Assembly (NCBI GenBank): GCA_025363655.1
Contig: JANYDK010000139.1
Span: 1 to 64,000 of the forward strand
Reading direction: 5' to 3'
DNA: 64,000 nt
DNA from: Deltaproteobacteria bacterium
GTDB lineage: Bacteria; Myxococcota_A; Polyangia; Polyangiales; JADJMO01
Of this stretch, positions 15,574 to 29,663 are shown piece by piece. Each line of letters begins with the position of its first letter. Position 1 is the first letter of the stretch. The notes below the pieces were generated by a model. The model saw only the letters and a list, made by a program, of their open reading frames with translations. It did not search any database and was not told where the DNA came from. Position numbers and translations under genes: made by a program.

Positions 15574-17652
15574 CGCGCTCGAGATGCGAACTGCACAGAC
15601 CTTGAATTCAGGCATTCGGCTCACCGGATCGAGCGCTGGGTTGGTGAGTCGATTGGCGCTCTGCGCGCCGCCCCAGTGGAAGGGCGCGAAGATGGTGTCG
15701 CGTCGAATCGTGTCGGTCGCGCGCACGCGAAAGACGGCCGCGCCACGACGCGTCGTCAGCACCGCGCGCTCGCCGGCGACGAGACCGAAGTGGCGCGCCG
15801 TCGCCGGGTGGACCTCGACGAAGGGCTCGGGCGCGAGCGAGAGGAGCTTCTTCGTCCGCCGCGTCTGCGTCCCCGATTGGTACTGCGCGAGGACGCGGCC
15901 TGTCGTGAGGTAGAGCGGATACTCGTCGTCGGGCTCTTCCGCGGGCGAGAGATGCGAGATCGCGTGGAGGCGTGCGCGGCCCGAGGGCGTTGGAAATCGC
16001 TCGGCGAAGAGGCGCGGCGTCCCAGCGTGCTCATCGCTCGGACACGGCCAAAATACGCCCTTCTGTGCGCGAATCTTCTCGTAGGAGATGCCGGCGTAGT
16101 CGGCGATGCCGCCAGCGGTCGCCCACCGAAGCTCCTCGAAGACGGCCTCCGGCGATGCGAACGCGAAGCCTGCCCCACGACCTTCGGGAGCGAGCACCTG
16201 CCCGAGCGCGCCGAGGATCTCCAGATCGGTACGCACACCTGCAGGCGGCTTCATCGCGGCCTCGCGGAGGATCACGCGCCCCTCGAGGTTGGTCATCGTC
16301 CCGCCCTCCTCGGCCCACTGCGCGCTCGGAAGGACGACGTCGGCGAGCGCGGCGGTCTCCGAGAGGAAGAAGTCGACGACCACCAGGAGCTCGAGCGCGC
16401 GGAGACGACGCTCGATGTTCGCCGCGTCGGGCGACGAGACGACGACGTTGGAGCCGAGGACGATCAGCGCCTGCACGCCGCCCTCCGTACCGAGCGCGTC
16501 GAGCATCTCGTAGGCCGAGCGCCCGGCCCCCGGAAGCTCGATTTCAGGCACATTCCACACCTTCGCGAGGTGGGCGCGCGCGGCCGGATCGTCGATGCGT
16601 CGATAGCCGGGGAGCTGATCGCACTTCTGCCCGTGCTCGCGTCCCCCCTGCCCGTTCCCCTGCCCGGTGAGGCACCCGTAGCCAGCGCTCGGCTTGCCGA
16701 CCGCGCCGAGGACGAGCGCGATGTCGATGAACGCGAGCACGTTGCCTACCCCTTGCGACTGCTGCTCGGCGCCACGCGCCGTCAAGATCATCGGACGCTT
16801 CGCCTCGCCGAGGAGACGCGCCGCACGCACGATGTCGGCCTCGCGAATGCCCGTCACCCGCTCGACGCGCTCGGGCCAATAGCCCGCAGAGAGCGCGCGC
16901 ACGTCCTCGAAGCCTTCCGTACGATCGCGGAGATAGTGCTCGTCGATGAGGCCATCGCGTATGAGGACGTGGAGGATCCCATTCGCGAGCGCGGCGTCGC
17001 TCCCGGGCGTCAGCTGCAGATGCATCGTCGCGCCCGCGGCCGTCGTGCTGCGCCTCGGATCGACGACCAAGAGCGCTCCCCCACGCGCGCGTTGGGCCTC
17101 GAAATACTGCATGATCGGCGGCATCGTCTCGGCGACGTTGGCGCCCACGAGGAGGATGGCGTCGGAGTGCTCGAGGTCGGAGACGGGGAACGGCAGTCCG
17201 CGATCGATGCCGAACGCACGCGCGCCGGCCGCAGCCGCGCTCGACATGCAAAATCGACCGTTGTAGTCGATGTTCGAAGTGCCGAGCGCGACGCGCGCGA
17301 ACTTGCCGAGGAGGTAGGCCTTCTCGTTGGTGAGCGACCCGCCGCCGAAGACGCCGACCGCGTCTCTCCCATGCTTGGCCTGCACCGCACGTACACCGTC
17401 GACGATGCGAGCGAGCGCGACCTCCCACGTCGCGGCGACGAGACGCCCTTCCCCATCACGCACGAGCGGCGTCGTCAGTCGCTCGGGGTGCGCGAGCGTC
17501 TCCGGCGCGCTCCATCCTTTGATGCAGAGCGCGCCGCGACTCACGGGCCAGGTCGGATCACCGGCCGCATGCACCGACCCGTCGTCAGCGACGGTGAGCG
17601 CCATCCCGCATTGGAAAGCGCAGTACGGGCAATGCGTCGGAACCGTCACCAC
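15571..17652 (-). CDS. nasA: Assimilatory nitrate reductase catalytic subunit
   Basis: A 693-aa molybdopterin oxidoreductase of the NasA/NarB type, cytoplasmic (no Tat signal). The N-terminus binds a [4Fe-4S] cluster (Cys 8, 11, 15 in CPYCAFQCG and Cys 43 in CIKG). Mo-bisMGD domains follow: FGGGSLTNEKAYLLGKFAR, NGRFCMSSAAAAGARAFG (Cys likely the Mo ligand), HSDAILLVGANVAE, GCLTGQGNGQGGREHGQK, and the C-terminal dinucleotide-binding domain with TTGRVLAQYQSGTQTRRT. It lacks the C-terminal [2Fe-2S] extension some NasA proteins carry. GTG at 17652 (or 17649) must be the start because Cys 8 is essential. It is the first gene of the operon with nirB, nirD, hemD, narK and cobA. Confidence 0.94.
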   Translation of the reverse strand: MVTVPTHCPYCAFQCGMALTVADDGSVHAAGDPTWPVSRGALCIKGWSAPETLAHPERLTTPLVRDGEGRLVAATWEVALARIVDGVRAVQAKHGRDAVGVFGGGSLTNEKAYLLGKFARVALGTSNIDYNGRFCMSSAAAAGARAFGIDRGLPFPVSDLEHSDAILLVGANVAETMPPIMQYFEAQRARGGALLVVDPRRSTTAAGATMHLQLTPGSDAALANGILHVLIRDGLIDEHYLRDRTEGFEDVRALSAGYWPERVERVTGIREADIVRAARLLGEAKRPMILTARGAEQQSQGVGNVLAFIDIALVLGAVGKPSAGYGCLTGQGNGQGGREHGQKCDQLPGYRRIDDPAARAHLAKVWNVPEIELPGAGRSAYEMLDALGTEGGVQALIVLGSNVVVSSPDAANIERRLRALELLVVVDFFLSETAALADVVLPSAQWAEEGGTMTNLEGRVILREAAMKPPAGVRTDLEILGALGQVLAPEGRGAGFAFASPEAVFEELRWATAGGIADYAGISYEKIRAQKGVFWPCPSDEHAGTPRLFAERFPTPSGRARLHAISHLSPAEEPDDEYPLYLTTGRVLAQYQSGTQTRRTKKLLSLAPEPFVEVHPATARHFGLVAGERAVLTTRRGAAVFRVRATDTIRRDTIFAPFHWGGAQSANRLTNPALDPVSRMPEFKVCAVRISSA

Positions 17653-17664
17653 GACGCATCGCGT

Positions 17665-17680
17665 TGCGAACGTCGTACCA
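17665..17680 (-). promoter_or_regulatory. Candidate sigma-54 (-24/-12) promoter of nasA
   Basis: On the minus strand the 16 bases read TGGTACGACGTTCGCA, with GG and GC separated by exactly 10. They match TGGYACG-N4-TTGCA except for one base. The activator gene next door carries the GAFTGA motif needed for sigma-54. Transcription would start near 17654, only 2-5 bases before the nasA GTG, so the message would be almost leaderless; this is a reason for caution. Confidence 0.5.
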
Positions 17681-17718
17681 GGTCATTCAGCCTGAATTTC
17701 GAGGATCTATTGAATAGA

Positions 17719-17738
17719 TTACGACGTTTTTGTCGTAA
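17719..17738. promoter_or_regulatory. 20-bp palindrome, candidate activator site 1
   Basis: TTACGACGTTTTTGTCGTAA has perfect 7-bp arms. It shares the pattern TTnCGAC-N2-TTTTGTCGnAA with the palindrome at 17814-17833 and lies about 50 bp upstream of the candidate -24 element. Two further small palindromes sit between it and the promoter: ATTCAGCCTGAAT (17685-17697) and ATCTATTGAATAGAT (17705-17719). Confidence 0.6.
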
Positions 17739-17749
17739 CGCGCTGCAGA

Positions 17750-17769
17750 AACCGACATTTATGTAGAAT
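17750..17769. promoter_or_regulatory. Degenerate third copy of the 20-bp site
   Basis: AACCGACATTTATGTAGAAT agrees with the site at 17814-17833 in 13 of 20 positions and keeps the CCGACA and TGT cores. Its centre is 31 bp from site 1 and 64 bp from site 3, about three and six helical turns, so the three would face the same side of the DNA. Confidence 0.35.
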
Positions 17770-17813
17770 CGGCTCGGGGACACGCGGTTCGGTCGCGCGG
17801 AGGCCGCTCGCAC

Positions 17814-17833
17814 TTCCGACAGTTTTGTCGGAA
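17814..17833. promoter_or_regulatory. 20-bp palindrome, candidate activator site 2
   Basis: TTCCGACAGTTTTGTCGGAA has perfect 8-bp arms around GTTT. It lies 6 bp after the stop of the sigma-54 activator gene and about 135 bp upstream of the candidate nasA promoter. It could instead be a terminator stem for the activator gene, but no U-tract follows on the minus strand. Confidence 0.55.
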
Positions 17834-17839
17834 CGAAGG

Positions 17840-19384
<1,545 letters not shown>

Positions 19385-19400
19385 GCGGCGAGAGCCCTGC

Positions 19401-19793
19401 TCACCGATCTTCAGGGAGCATGTCGGAGGGGCGCGCCGGATGGGTCGGCGGCACGATGCGCTCGGCGAGCGCACGGATGCGCGCCAGCGTCTGATCGCCG
19501 GAATTGCCTGTTTCGCCGCTCATTCCTTCATCGCAGTGGGCAGCGATTTGTTGCAGCACGCCGCGCGCGCGTCGGACCTCGAAGGCGAGCCACCGCACCT
19601 CGGCGCTCCCGCCGTCGCGCAGCTCGCGTCGCTCTTGCTCGCTCTCGATCGCGCGGAGGCGTGCCTCGACCGTGTCGGCGCCGTCCTCGATGCGACCGTT
19701 GCCCGCGCAGTCGGGGCAGAGGCGAGGACCGGCGTCGCCGTGGATCTCTCCCGCCCCGTAGCACGTGTGACATGACGAGACGGCAGCACTCAT
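19401..19793 (-). CDS. Small zinc-ribbon protein (DnaJ-like CxxCxG motifs)
   Basis: A 130-aa protein of unknown function. The N-terminus holds two Cys pairs, CHTCYGAGEI and CPDCAGNGRI, the CxxCxGxG spacing of DnaJ-type zinc ribbons; the remainder is helical and charged (RLRAIESEQERRELRDGG). It lies 16 bp upstream of the sigma-54 activator on the same strand, so both are probably co-transcribed, and 79 bp downstream of leuB. A zinc-binding regulator or co-chaperone acting with the activator is possible but only inferred from position. Confidence 0.6.
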   Translation of the reverse strand: MSAAVSSCHTCYGAGEIHGDAGPRLCPDCAGNGRIEDGADTVEARLRAIESEQERRELRDGGSAEVRWLAFEVRRARGVLQQIAAHCDEGMSGETGNSGDQTLARIRALAERIVPPTHPARPSDMLPEDR

Positions 19794-19872
19794 GATTCGC
19801 TCATGCTACTTGACGCGACGCATTCAGGAAACCGCGCGCAATTTTCGTGGCATTTGTGCTTGTAGAGCGCTC

Positions 19873-22539
<2,667 letters not shown>

Positions 22540-22562
<23 letters not shown>

Positions 22563-23130
22563 GGGCGGCGATCTCCTTCTCGTGCGACAGCAGGTAGCCG
22601 AGCTCGTCGAGCCCGCTGAGGAGACAATGGCGCGCGAACGGATCGACCGAGAATCTCTGCGCCGTCGCCCCTTCGAGGGTGACCTCTTCGGCGGCGAGAT
22701 CGACGGTCAAGCTGGCGCGCGGCTCACTCGCACGACTTGCCAGAATCGCCGCGTGCATCTCGGCATCGACGACCACCGGCACGAGCCCGTTCTTCAGCGC
22801 GTTGGCGCAGAAAATGTCCGCGAACGAACGAGCGACGATGGCGCGGAAGCCGAACGAGAGGAGCGCCCACGGGGCGTGCTCTCGCGACGAGCCACATCCG
22901 AAGTTGTCACCAGCCACCAAAATAGCTGCCCCGCGGGCTTCTTCAGCGTCGAGCGGAAAGCCCTCGCGAGGCAGGCCTGCCTCGTCCCAACGCCAGTCGG
23001 CGAAGAGGTGCCGCTCGAGACCTTCTTTCGTCGTCACCTTGAGGAAGCGCGCCGGGATGATCTGATCGGTGTCGACGTCGTTGCGATCGAGGACCACGTA
23101 CCGAGAGGTGAGCTTGGTGAACGTAGCCAT
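22540..23130 (-). CDS. leuD: 3-isopropylmalate dehydratase small subunit
   Basis: A 196-aa swivelling-domain subunit that completes the isomerase with LeuC. The N-terminus has RYVVLDRNDVDTDQIIPARF, then GFPLDAEE, GDNFGCGSSREHAPWAL and ARSFADIFCANALKNGL. Its ATG shares one base with the leuC stop (TGATG), and its 3' end overlaps cimA. The length is normal for bacterial LeuD of the two-subunit type. The enzyme isomerises 2- to 3-isopropylmalate, and probably citramalate in this operon. Confidence 0.95.
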
Positions 23131-24611
23131 CAGAGGAGCCCTCGCACGTCGGTGATGCAGCCGGTCACCGCGGCGGCGGCGGCGGTGAGTGGCGAGGCGA
23201 GGAACGTGCGCCCGCCCTTGCCCTGACGACCCTCGAAATTGCGGTTGCTCGTGCTCACCGACCATTCGCCGGGCCGGAGCTGATCGCCGTTCATCGCGAT
23301 GCACATCGAGCATCCTGGATTGCGCCACTCGGCGCCGGCGTCCTCGAAGATGCGATCGAGGCCCTCGGCTTCGGCTTGCCGCTTCACCGCCATCGAGCCA
23401 GGGACGATCAGCGTCCGCACGCCCGCGGCGACCCGCCTCCCGTCGAGCACCCGCGCGGCGGCCCGGAGATCGGCGATGCGCGAGTTGGTGCACGAGCCGA
23501 TGAAGACGACGTCGATCTTCTTCCCGAGGAGCCGCTCGCCCGGCCTCAGCCCCATGTATTCGAGCGCGCGCGCGTGCGCTGCCTGTTCGGCGGAAGAGAG
23601 CATCGACGCATCGGGCACGACGCCGGTGACACCGATGCCCATGCCCGGGTGCGTGCCGTAGGTGATCATCGGCTCGATGCGCGAGGCGTCGATCTGCACG
23701 CGACGATCGAAGCGCGCCTCGGGATCGCTCGGCAGCGCGCGCCACCGGTGCAACGCCTCGTCCCACGCCGCTCCCTTCGGCGCACGCTCGCGACGAGCGA
23801 GGTACTGGAAGGTGACGTCGTCGGGGGCGATCATCCCTGCGCGCGCGCCGGCCTCGATCGACATGTTGCAGACCGTCATCCGCGCCTCCATGTCGAGGGA
23901 CCGCACCGCATCACCGGTGAATTCGAGGACGTGGCCCGTGCCGCCACCGACGCCGATTTCCGCGATGATCGCGAGCACGAGATCCTTCGCCGTGACTCCA
24001 CGGCCGAGGAAGCCGTCGACGCGAATCTCCATCGCCCGCGGTTTGGTCGCGAGGAGACATTGCGTCGCGAGGACGTTCTCGACCTCGCTGGTACCGATGC
24101 CGAACGCGAGGGCGCCGAACGCGCCGTGCGTCGAGGTGTGGCTGTCCCCGCAGACGATCGTCATCCCGGGCTGCGTCAGCCCGAGCTCGGGACCGATGAC
24201 GTGGACGATGCCTTGATGCTCACCGCCGAGCGCGTGCAGCTCGACCCCGAACTCACGACAGTTGTCCTCGAGCTGACGCAGTTGCGCGCGCGCGGCGTCG
24301 TCGAGCGTCAGGTTCGCGAGCGTGACCGGGCCTGCAGTGCTCGTGGGGAAGCTCGCCCTGTTCGTCGGAATCGAGTGGTCCATCGTCGCGACGGTTCGAT
24401 CGGGCCTTCGCACGCGCAGACCGCGCGCCCGAAGACCAGCGAAGGCCTGCGGGGACGTCACCTCGTGGAGGAGGTGGAGATCGACGTAGAGCATCGGCGG
24501 CGCTCCCGGACCTTGCGCCACGAGGTGTTCGGAGAAGACGCGATCGAGCATGGTTTTGGAGCTCGGATGAAGATCTTCGGACTCGGTCTTCGCGGCCTTC
24601 GCGGCGTTCAT
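23130..24611 (-). CDS. leuC: 3-isopropylmalate dehydratase large subunit
   Basis: A 493-aa aconitase-family protein. The [4Fe-4S] ligands are visible: Cys in [10 protein letters not shown] and two Cys in [14 protein letters not shown]. Other family marks are [49 protein letters not shown] and [19 protein letters not shown]. The first 20 residues (Ala/Lys-rich) are an extension compared with typical LeuC. The start ATG overlaps the leuA stop (ATGA). It works with LeuD. Confidence 0.96.
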   Translation of the reverse strand: MNAAKAAKTESEDLHPSSKTMLDRVFSEHLVAQGPGAPPMLYVDLHLLHEVTSPQAFAGLRARGLRVRRPDRTVATMDHSIPTNRASFPTSTAGPVTLANLTLDDAARAQLRQLEDNCREFGVELHALGGEHQGIVHVIGPELGLTQPGMTIVCGDSHTSTHGAFGALAFGIGTSEVENVLATQCLLATKPRAMEIRVDGFLGRGVTAKDLVLAIIAEIGVGGGTGHVLEFTGDAVRSLDMEARMTVCNMSIEAGARAGMIAPDDVTFQYLARRERAPKGAAWDEALHRWRALPSDPEARFDRRVQIDASRIEPMITYGTHPGMGIGVTGVVPDASMLSSAEQAAHARALEYMGLRPGERLLGKKIDVVFIGSCTNSRIADLRAAARVLDGRRVAAGVRTLIVPGSMAVKRQAEAEGLDRIFEDAGAEWRNPGCSMCIAMNGDQLRPGEWSVSTSNRNFEGRQGKGGRTFLASPLTAAAAAVTGCITDVRGLL

Positions 24612-26182
24612 TGGCGACTCCCTGTGGCGAGCAGACGGTTGAGGGCGGCGAGGTAGGCGCGTGCGCTCGCGACGAGGACGTCGGTGTCGGCGCCATGCCC
24701 GTGGAAAATCGAATTGCGACCGCTCCGATCCGCGCGATCGCCCTGAACCCGCACGCTCACCTCGCCGAGCGCGTCGATGCCGGAGGTGACCGCGCGCACC
24801 GAAAACTCGAGGAGCGTGCTCGGCACCTGGACGATCTCTTCGATCGCGCGATAGACCGCGTGCACCGGTCCGGTGCCGACCGCCGCGTGGACGTGGACGA
24901 CGCCACCCGGATCACGAAGGCGCACCGTCGCCGTCGGCATCCCGGTGGTGCCGCATGCGACCTGAAGACCGGTGAGCTCGTAGAGGGCTTCCGGCTCTCG
25001 CGAGGTGCTGAGGGCGATCGCGTCGAGATCGGCGTCGGTGATCTCGCGCCTCTTCTCTGCCAACGCCTTGAAGCGAATCAGCACCTCTTCGAGCGCGCCC
25101 TCCGCGAGCCGATGCCCAAGGCTCTCGAGACGCGACTTCAGCGCATGTTTTCCCGAGTGTTTGCCGAGCACGAGGCGCGTCTGCTGCGCGCCAACGCTCT
25201 CTGGTCGCATGATTTCGTAGGTCTCTTCGTGCTTCAGCATTCCGTCTTGGTGGATGCCCGACTCGTGCGCGAAGGCGTTGGCGCCGACCACCGCCTTGTT
25301 CGGCGGCACGGCGATGCCGGTGATCGCGGTGAGGAGTCGGCTCACCGAGGCGAGTTGCGTGGTGTCGATTTCGGTGCGAACGCCGAAGTGCTTGGCGCGG
25401 GTGGCGAGCGCCATCACCACCTCTTCGAGCGCGCAATTTCCGGCCCGTTCGCCGATGCCGTTGATCGTCACCTCGGCTTGGCGCGCACCGGCGGCGAGAC
25501 CGGCGAGCGTGTTCGCCGTCGCCATGCCGAGATCGTCGTGGCAGTGCACCGAGACGATCGCCTTCTCGATGCCTGGTACGCGCGTGCAAATGCCGGAGAT
25601 GAGCGCACCGAATTCATCGGGCGTGGTGAAGCCGACGGTGTCGGGCACGTTGAGCGTGGTCGCGCCGGCAGCGATGGCGACGGCGAGCACCTCGTGGAGG
25701 AACTCGGGATCGCTCCGCGTCGCGTCCTCGGGGCTGAACTCGACGTCGGCGCAAAGGCTCCGTGCGTGGGTCACCGCGACACGCACCCGGTCGAGCACTT
25801 CGGCGCGCGTCATCCGCAATTTGTGCCGCAGGTGAAGATCGCTCGTCGCGAGGAAGGTGTGGATGCGTGGATGCGCGGCCTCGCGGACGGCTTCGAAGGC
25901 GCGATCGATGTCTGCCGTGGTCGCCCGCGCGAGCGCACAGATCGTCGGCGGCGCATCGCGCTTTCGTCCGCGCGAAACGCTCCCTCCTACTTCGCGGGCG
26001 ATCGTCTGCACGGCGGCGAAGTCACCGAGCGAAGCCGCTGGAAATCCGGCCTCGATGACGTCGACGCCGAGGCGCGCGATGGCGACGGCGATCTCCAGCT
26101 TCTCGGGCCCGGTCATGGTCGCGCCCGGGGACTGCTCCCCATCGCGCAGCGTGGTGTCGAAGATTCGGACGGCGGGCTCCAT
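24608..26182 (-). CDS. leuA: 2-isopropylmalate synthase
   Basis: A 524-aa enzyme condensing 2-oxoisovalerate with acetyl-CoA, first committed step to leucine. Signatures: [29 protein letters not shown], the central [17 protein letters not shown] metal-binding motif, [20 protein letters not shown] and [20 protein letters not shown]. The C-terminal LeuA dimer domain, site of leucine feedback, is complete. ATG at 26182 lies two bases after the ilvC stop. The presence of both leuA and cimA in one operon separates the leucine and isoleucine entry steps. Confidence 0.96.
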   Translation of the reverse strand: MEPAVRIFDTTLRDGEQSPGATMTGPEKLEIAVAIARLGVDVIEAGFPAASLGDFAAVQTIAREVGGSVSRGRKRDAPPTICALARATTADIDRAFEAVREAAHPRIHTFLATSDLHLRHKLRMTRAEVLDRVRVAVTHARSLCADVEFSPEDATRSDPEFLHEVLAVAIAAGATTLNVPDTVGFTTPDEFGALISGICTRVPGIEKAIVSVHCHDDLGMATANTLAGLAAGARQAEVTINGIGERAGNCALEEVVMALATRAKHFGVRTEIDTTQLASVSRLLTAITGIAVPPNKAVVGANAFAHESGIHQDGMLKHEETYEIMRPESVGAQQTRLVLGKHSGKHALKSRLESLGHRLAEGALEEVLIRFKALAEKRREITDADLDAIALSTSREPEALYELTGLQVACGTTGMPTATVRLRDPGGVVHVHAAVGTGPVHAVYRAIEEIVQVPSTLLEFSVRAVTSGIDALGEVSVRVQGDRADRSGRNSIFHGHGADTDVLVASARAYLAALNRLLATGSRQ

Positions 26183-26184
26183 CG

Positions 26185-27198
26185 CTAATCTCCCGGCTTG
26201 ATCGAGACCGGCTCGAGGAAGGGCATCATCGCGCGCAGCTTCGCGCCCACGCGCTCGAGGGAGAGCTCGCGCTCGGCGGCGCGCCTGGTTTCGAACTGCG
26301 GCCTGCCCGCTTCGTTCTCGGCGATCCAACGGCGCGCGAACTCGCCGTCCTTGATCTCGGCGAGGATGCGCTTCATCTCCGCGCGCGTTCGGGCGTCGAC
26401 GACGCGTGGACCGGAGACGTAGTCACCCCACTCGGCGGTGTCGCTGACCGAGTAGCGCATGTAGTTGAGCCCGCCGCGATACATCAAGTCGACGATCAAC
26501 TTGAGCTCGTGCATGCACTCGAAATAGGCGATTTCCGGCTGATATCCGGCCTCGCAGAGGGTTTCGAAGCCCGCCTTCACCAGCTCGCTGACGCCTCCGC
26601 AGAGCACCGCTTGCTCACCGAAGAGATCGGTCTCGGTCTCCTCGGAGAAGGTGGTGGTGAGGACGCCCGCACGGGTCGCGCCGATCGCCTTCGCGTACGA
26701 GAGCGCGTCCGCCTCGGCACCGCCGCTCGCGTCTTGATGAATCGCCAGCAGCGCCGGCACACCGCCTCCTTGCGCGAACGTCTCGCGGACGCGGTGGCCT
26801 GGCCCCTTGGGCGCGATCATCGAGACGTCGATCGCGCGATCGGGAGCGATGGTCGCGTAACGGATGTTGAAGCCGTGGGCGAACATCAACGTCTTGCCCT
26901 TGCCGAGGTGGGGCGCCACGTGGTCGCGATAGATGCGCGGCTGCGACGTATCGGGCGCGAGCATCATCACCACGTCGCAGGCAGCCGCGGCTTCGGCCGG
27001 CGTGAGAATGGTGAAGCCGGCCGCCTCGGCACGCGCGCGCGATCGACTCTTTTCCGGAAGCGCGATGGTGACGGCGACGCCGCTGTCGCGAAGGTTCTGT
27101 GCGTGCGCGTGTCCTTGGGAGCCGTAGCCGACGATGGCCACCTTCTTCAGTTGGATACGGGCGAGATCGGCGTCGGCTTCGTAGCGAATCTGGGCCAT
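26185..27198 (-). CDS. ilvC: Ketol-acid reductoisomerase
   Basis: A 337-aa class I enzyme that converts acetolactate and acetohydroxybutyrate with NADPH. The Rossmann fingerprint is [20 protein letters not shown]; the beta2-alphaB loop ([11 protein letters not shown]) is rich in Ser/Arg, fitting NADPH preference. The C-terminal knotted domain shows [39 protein letters not shown] and [12 protein letters not shown]. The ATG at 27198 is preceded by GAGGAGAG. It follows ilvN by 64 bp. Confidence 0.96.
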   Translation of the reverse strand: MAQIRYEADADLARIQLKKVAIVGYGSQGHAHAQNLRDSGVAVTIALPEKSRSRARAEAAGFTILTPAEAAAACDVVMMLAPDTSQPRIYRDHVAPHLGKGKTLMFAHGFNIRYATIAPDRAIDVSMIAPKGPGHRVRETFAQGGGVPALLAIHQDASGGAEADALSYAKAIGATRAGVLTTTFSEETETDLFGEQAVLCGGVSELVKAGFETLCEAGYQPEIAYFECMHELKLIVDLMYRGGLNYMRYSVSDTAEWGDYVSGPRVVDARTRAEMKRILAEIKDGEFARRWIAENEAGRPQFETRRAAERELSLERVGAKLRAMMPFLEPVSIKPGD

Positions 27199-27262
27199 GA
27201 GAAACTCTCCTCGTTGCAGGTCGCAGTGCGAAACTCTCGGGTATTTGCACGCATTCGTGCGT

Positions 27263-27871
27263 TCAGGCCGCGGCCGGCTCACCACTCGGCGCCCCGTCTT
27301 CGGCCCCGCGGGGCTCGTGGCTCTCGAGCGAGAGGTCGGGGGCGTCGGCGCCGCGGGTCATCGCCACCATCCCGGTGCGAACGGTCTCGAGGATGCCGAG
27401 CGGCCGCAGTTGCTCGAGGAACGAATCGAGCTTGTCGGCGGTGCCGCTGATCTCGAGGACCATCGCACCGTCGGCGACGTCGACCACGTGCGCGCGGAAC
27501 GTCTCGCAGAGATGAAGGACCGAGGCGCGCGTCTCGGACGAAGCCCTGACCTTGACCAGCGCGAGATCACGCGAGATCGACGCCACGCGGGTGATGTCGC
27601 GCACCCAGAGGATGTCGATCAATTTGTAGACGTTGGCCTCGATGCGCCGCGCGCCGTCGTCGTCTGCCTCGAGCGAGAGCGTGACGCGGGAGACGCCTTC
27701 GAGGTGCGAGCGACCGACGGTGACCGACTCGATGTTGTAGGCGCGCCTTCGCAAGAGCGACATCACGCGGTTGAGGACGCCGGGGCGATCTTCGACGTAG
27801 GCGACGAACGTGCGCAGCGTCATCGTGGAGCTCGTGGAGCTCGTCGAGCTCGTGTTGCTCATGGGACTCAT
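27263..27871 (-). CDS. ilvN: Acetolactate synthase small (regulatory) subunit
   Basis: A 202-aa ACT-domain subunit conferring activity and valine sensitivity on IlvB. The ACT core is [20 protein letters not shown], then [20 protein letters not shown]; the second half binds the catalytic subunit ([28 protein letters not shown]). The first 16 residues are an unusual Ser/Thr repeat encoded by AGCTC-rich repeats; a downstream ATG (27823) would remove them but has no ribosome-binding site, whereas 27871 follows AGGAAG. A Gly/Ala/Glu-rich tail extends past the family core. Confidence 0.93.
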   Translation of the reverse strand: MSPMSNTSSTSSTSSTMTLRTFVAYVEDRPGVLNRVMSLLRRRAYNIESVTVGRSHLEGVSRVTLSLEADDDGARRIEANVYKLIDILWVRDITRVASISRDLALVKVRASSETRASVLHLCETFRAHVVDVADGAMVLEISGTADKLDSFLEQLRPLGILETVRTGMVAMTRGADAPDLSLESHEPRGAEDGAPSGEPAAA

Positions 27872-27908
27872 GGAACTTCCTTTCGCATCTGCAACTCGTG
27901 TCGCCCGC

Positions 27909-29663
27909 TCATCGGCTGATCGGACGGCGGATCATGTCGCCGAGGTCGGCGCCGGAAGGGACCATCGGATAGACGCTGTCTTCACCCTCGACGCGGAAGT
28001 CGATGACGACGGTGCCCGCTGCGCTTCGAGCGGCAGCGACGGCGCCGGCGATTTCCTCGCGCTTGGTGACACGGAGCCCTGTGAGCCCGTGCGCCTCCGC
28101 CAGCTTGACGAAGTCGGGGCTGACCATCGGCGTCGCCGAGTAGCGTCGATCGTAGAAGAACTCCTGCCACTGCCGGACCATGCCGAGATAGCCGTTGTTG
28201 ATGATCGCGACGGTGACCTTCGCGCCCTCTTGGGCGCACGTCGCCAGCTCGCACGCGGTCATCTGGAAGCCGCCGTCACCGACGACGACCCACACCTCTT
28301 GATCGGGCATCGCCAGGTGCGCGCCGAGGGCCGCCGGGAGCGCGAAGCCCATCGTCCCGAGCCCCCCCGAGGTGATCAGCTTTCGCGGATGATCGTGCTT
28401 GTAATACTGGGCTTCCCACATCTGGTGTTGACCGACGTCGGTGACGACGAGTGCCTTGCCTTCGGTGATGCGCCAGAGATCGTGGATGACGTGGGCCGCG
28501 AAGAGGCGCCCGTGGTGAGGGAGCGATTGGATGTCGCGCACCGCGCTGTCGCCCTTCAGCGCGGTGATCCGATCGAGCCAGGCGCGTCGCGTGCGCGTGG
28601 TCAGCCGCGGCGAGAGGGAAGCGAGCACCTCGCGGACGTCACCGACGAGCCCGACGTCGACCTTGACGTTCTTGTTCAGCTCGGAGGGATCGATCTCGAC
28701 GTGGATCTTCTTCGCCTTCAGCGCATAGGTCGCGAGCTTGCCTGTCACCCGATCGTCGAAGCGCATGCCGAGCGCGACGAGCAGATCGGCCTCCTGAATC
28801 GCCTGGTTGACCCACGCCTCGCCGTGCATGCCCATCATGCCGAGCGAGAGCGGATGGGTCGCGGGAAAGCCACCGAGACCGAGCAAGGTCGCAGCGACGG
28901 GGATCTCGCTCTTCTCGACCAACGCCCTCAGCTCGTGCGATGCCCCCGCGCGGACGATCCCCTGCCCCGCCAGCACCAGCGGGCGCTCCGCGGCCTCGAT
29001 CAGCGCCGCCGCCTCTGCCAGCTCCTCTTCACCGATCGGCGTCGAAATACGCGCCGCGCGACGTCGTCGCTTCCGTTCGCCAGCGAGCGCGTCGATCGCT
29101 TCCTCCGTCAGCGACGCCTGTTGCACGTCCTTGGTGATGTCGACGAGCACGGGACCTGGCCTCCCCGAACGCGCCACCGCGAAGGCCTCGTGAATCACCG
29201 ACGCCAGCTCGCGGATGTCGGTCACCAGATAGTTGTGCTTGGTGATCGGCAGCGTGACGCCGGTGATGTCCGTCTCTTGAAAGGCATCGGTGCCGAGCAG
29301 GTGTGAGGGAACCTGACCCGTGATGCAGACGATCGGCGAGGAATCGAGCATCGCCGTCGCGATCCCGGTCACCAGGTTGGTGGCTCCGGGGCCCGTGGTG
29401 GCGATCGCCACCCCGACCTTGCCCGAGGCGCGCGCGTACCCGTCGGCCATGTGGGCCGCGCCTTGTTCGTGGCGCACGAGCACGTGCCTGATGTTCGACT
29501 CCAGCATCGCGTCGTAGGCCGGCATGATCGCGCCGCCGGGGTAGCCGAAGACCACCTCGACGCCCTCACGAGCGAGGGAGTCCCAGAGAATCTGTGCGCC
29601 GGTGCGGTGGTGACCCCGCGCCCTTTCACGCTCGGTTTTGGTCGCGCTGTTCATGGCGATCAC
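27909..29663 (-). CDS. ilvB: Acetolactate synthase large subunit
   Basis: A 584-aa ThDP enzyme that makes acetolactate or acetohydroxybutyrate. Features: FGYPGGAIMPAYDAM, the catalytic Glu in VRHEQGAAHMADGYARAS, the FAD/ubiquinone-like middle domain (RPLVLAGQGIVRAGA), and the ThDP motif GDGGFQMTACELAT followed by INNGYLGMVRQWQEFFYDRR. The GTG start overlaps the stop of the 110-aa gene upstream (GTGA); ATG at 29654 is the alternative. It is followed 37 bp later by ilvN. Confidence 0.96.
   Translation of the reverse strand: MIAMNSATKTERERARGHHRTGAQILWDSLAREGVEVVFGYPGGAIMPAYDAMLESNIRHVLVRHEQGAAHMADGYARASGKVGVAIATTGPGATNLVTGIATAMLDSSPIVCITGQVPSHLLGTDAFQETDITGVTLPITKHNYLVTDIRELASVIHEAFAVARSGRPGPVLVDITKDVQQASLTEEAIDALAGERKRRRRAARISTPIGEEELAEAAALIEAAERPLVLAGQGIVRAGASHELRALVEKSEIPVAATLLGLGGFPATHPLSLGMMGMHGEAWVNQAIQEADLLVALGMRFDDRVTGKLATYALKAKKIHVEIDPSELNKNVKVDVGLVGDVREVLASLSPRLTTRTRRAWLDRITALKGDSAVRDIQSLPHHGRLFAAHVIHDLWRITEGKALVVTDVGQHQMWEAQYYKHDHPRKLITSGGLGTMGFALPAALGAHLAMPDQEVWVVVGDGGFQMTACELATCAQEGAKVTVAIINNGYLGMVRQWQEFFYDRRYSATPMVSPDFVKLAEAHGLTGLRVTKREEIAGAVAAARSAAGTVVIDFRVEGEDSVYPMVPSGADLGDMIRRPISR

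Noticed and set aside
15400-17766. Plus-strand open frame of 788 codons opposite nasA
   Set aside because: The reverse strand encodes a full NasA with all cluster motifs; the plus frame is Arg/Glu-rich with no domain, a shadow caused by high GC.
17814-17833. Palindrome as a rho-independent terminator of the sigma-54 activator gene
   Set aside because: No U-tract follows on the minus strand, and a sister palindrome occurs 95 bp away, which fits binding sites better.
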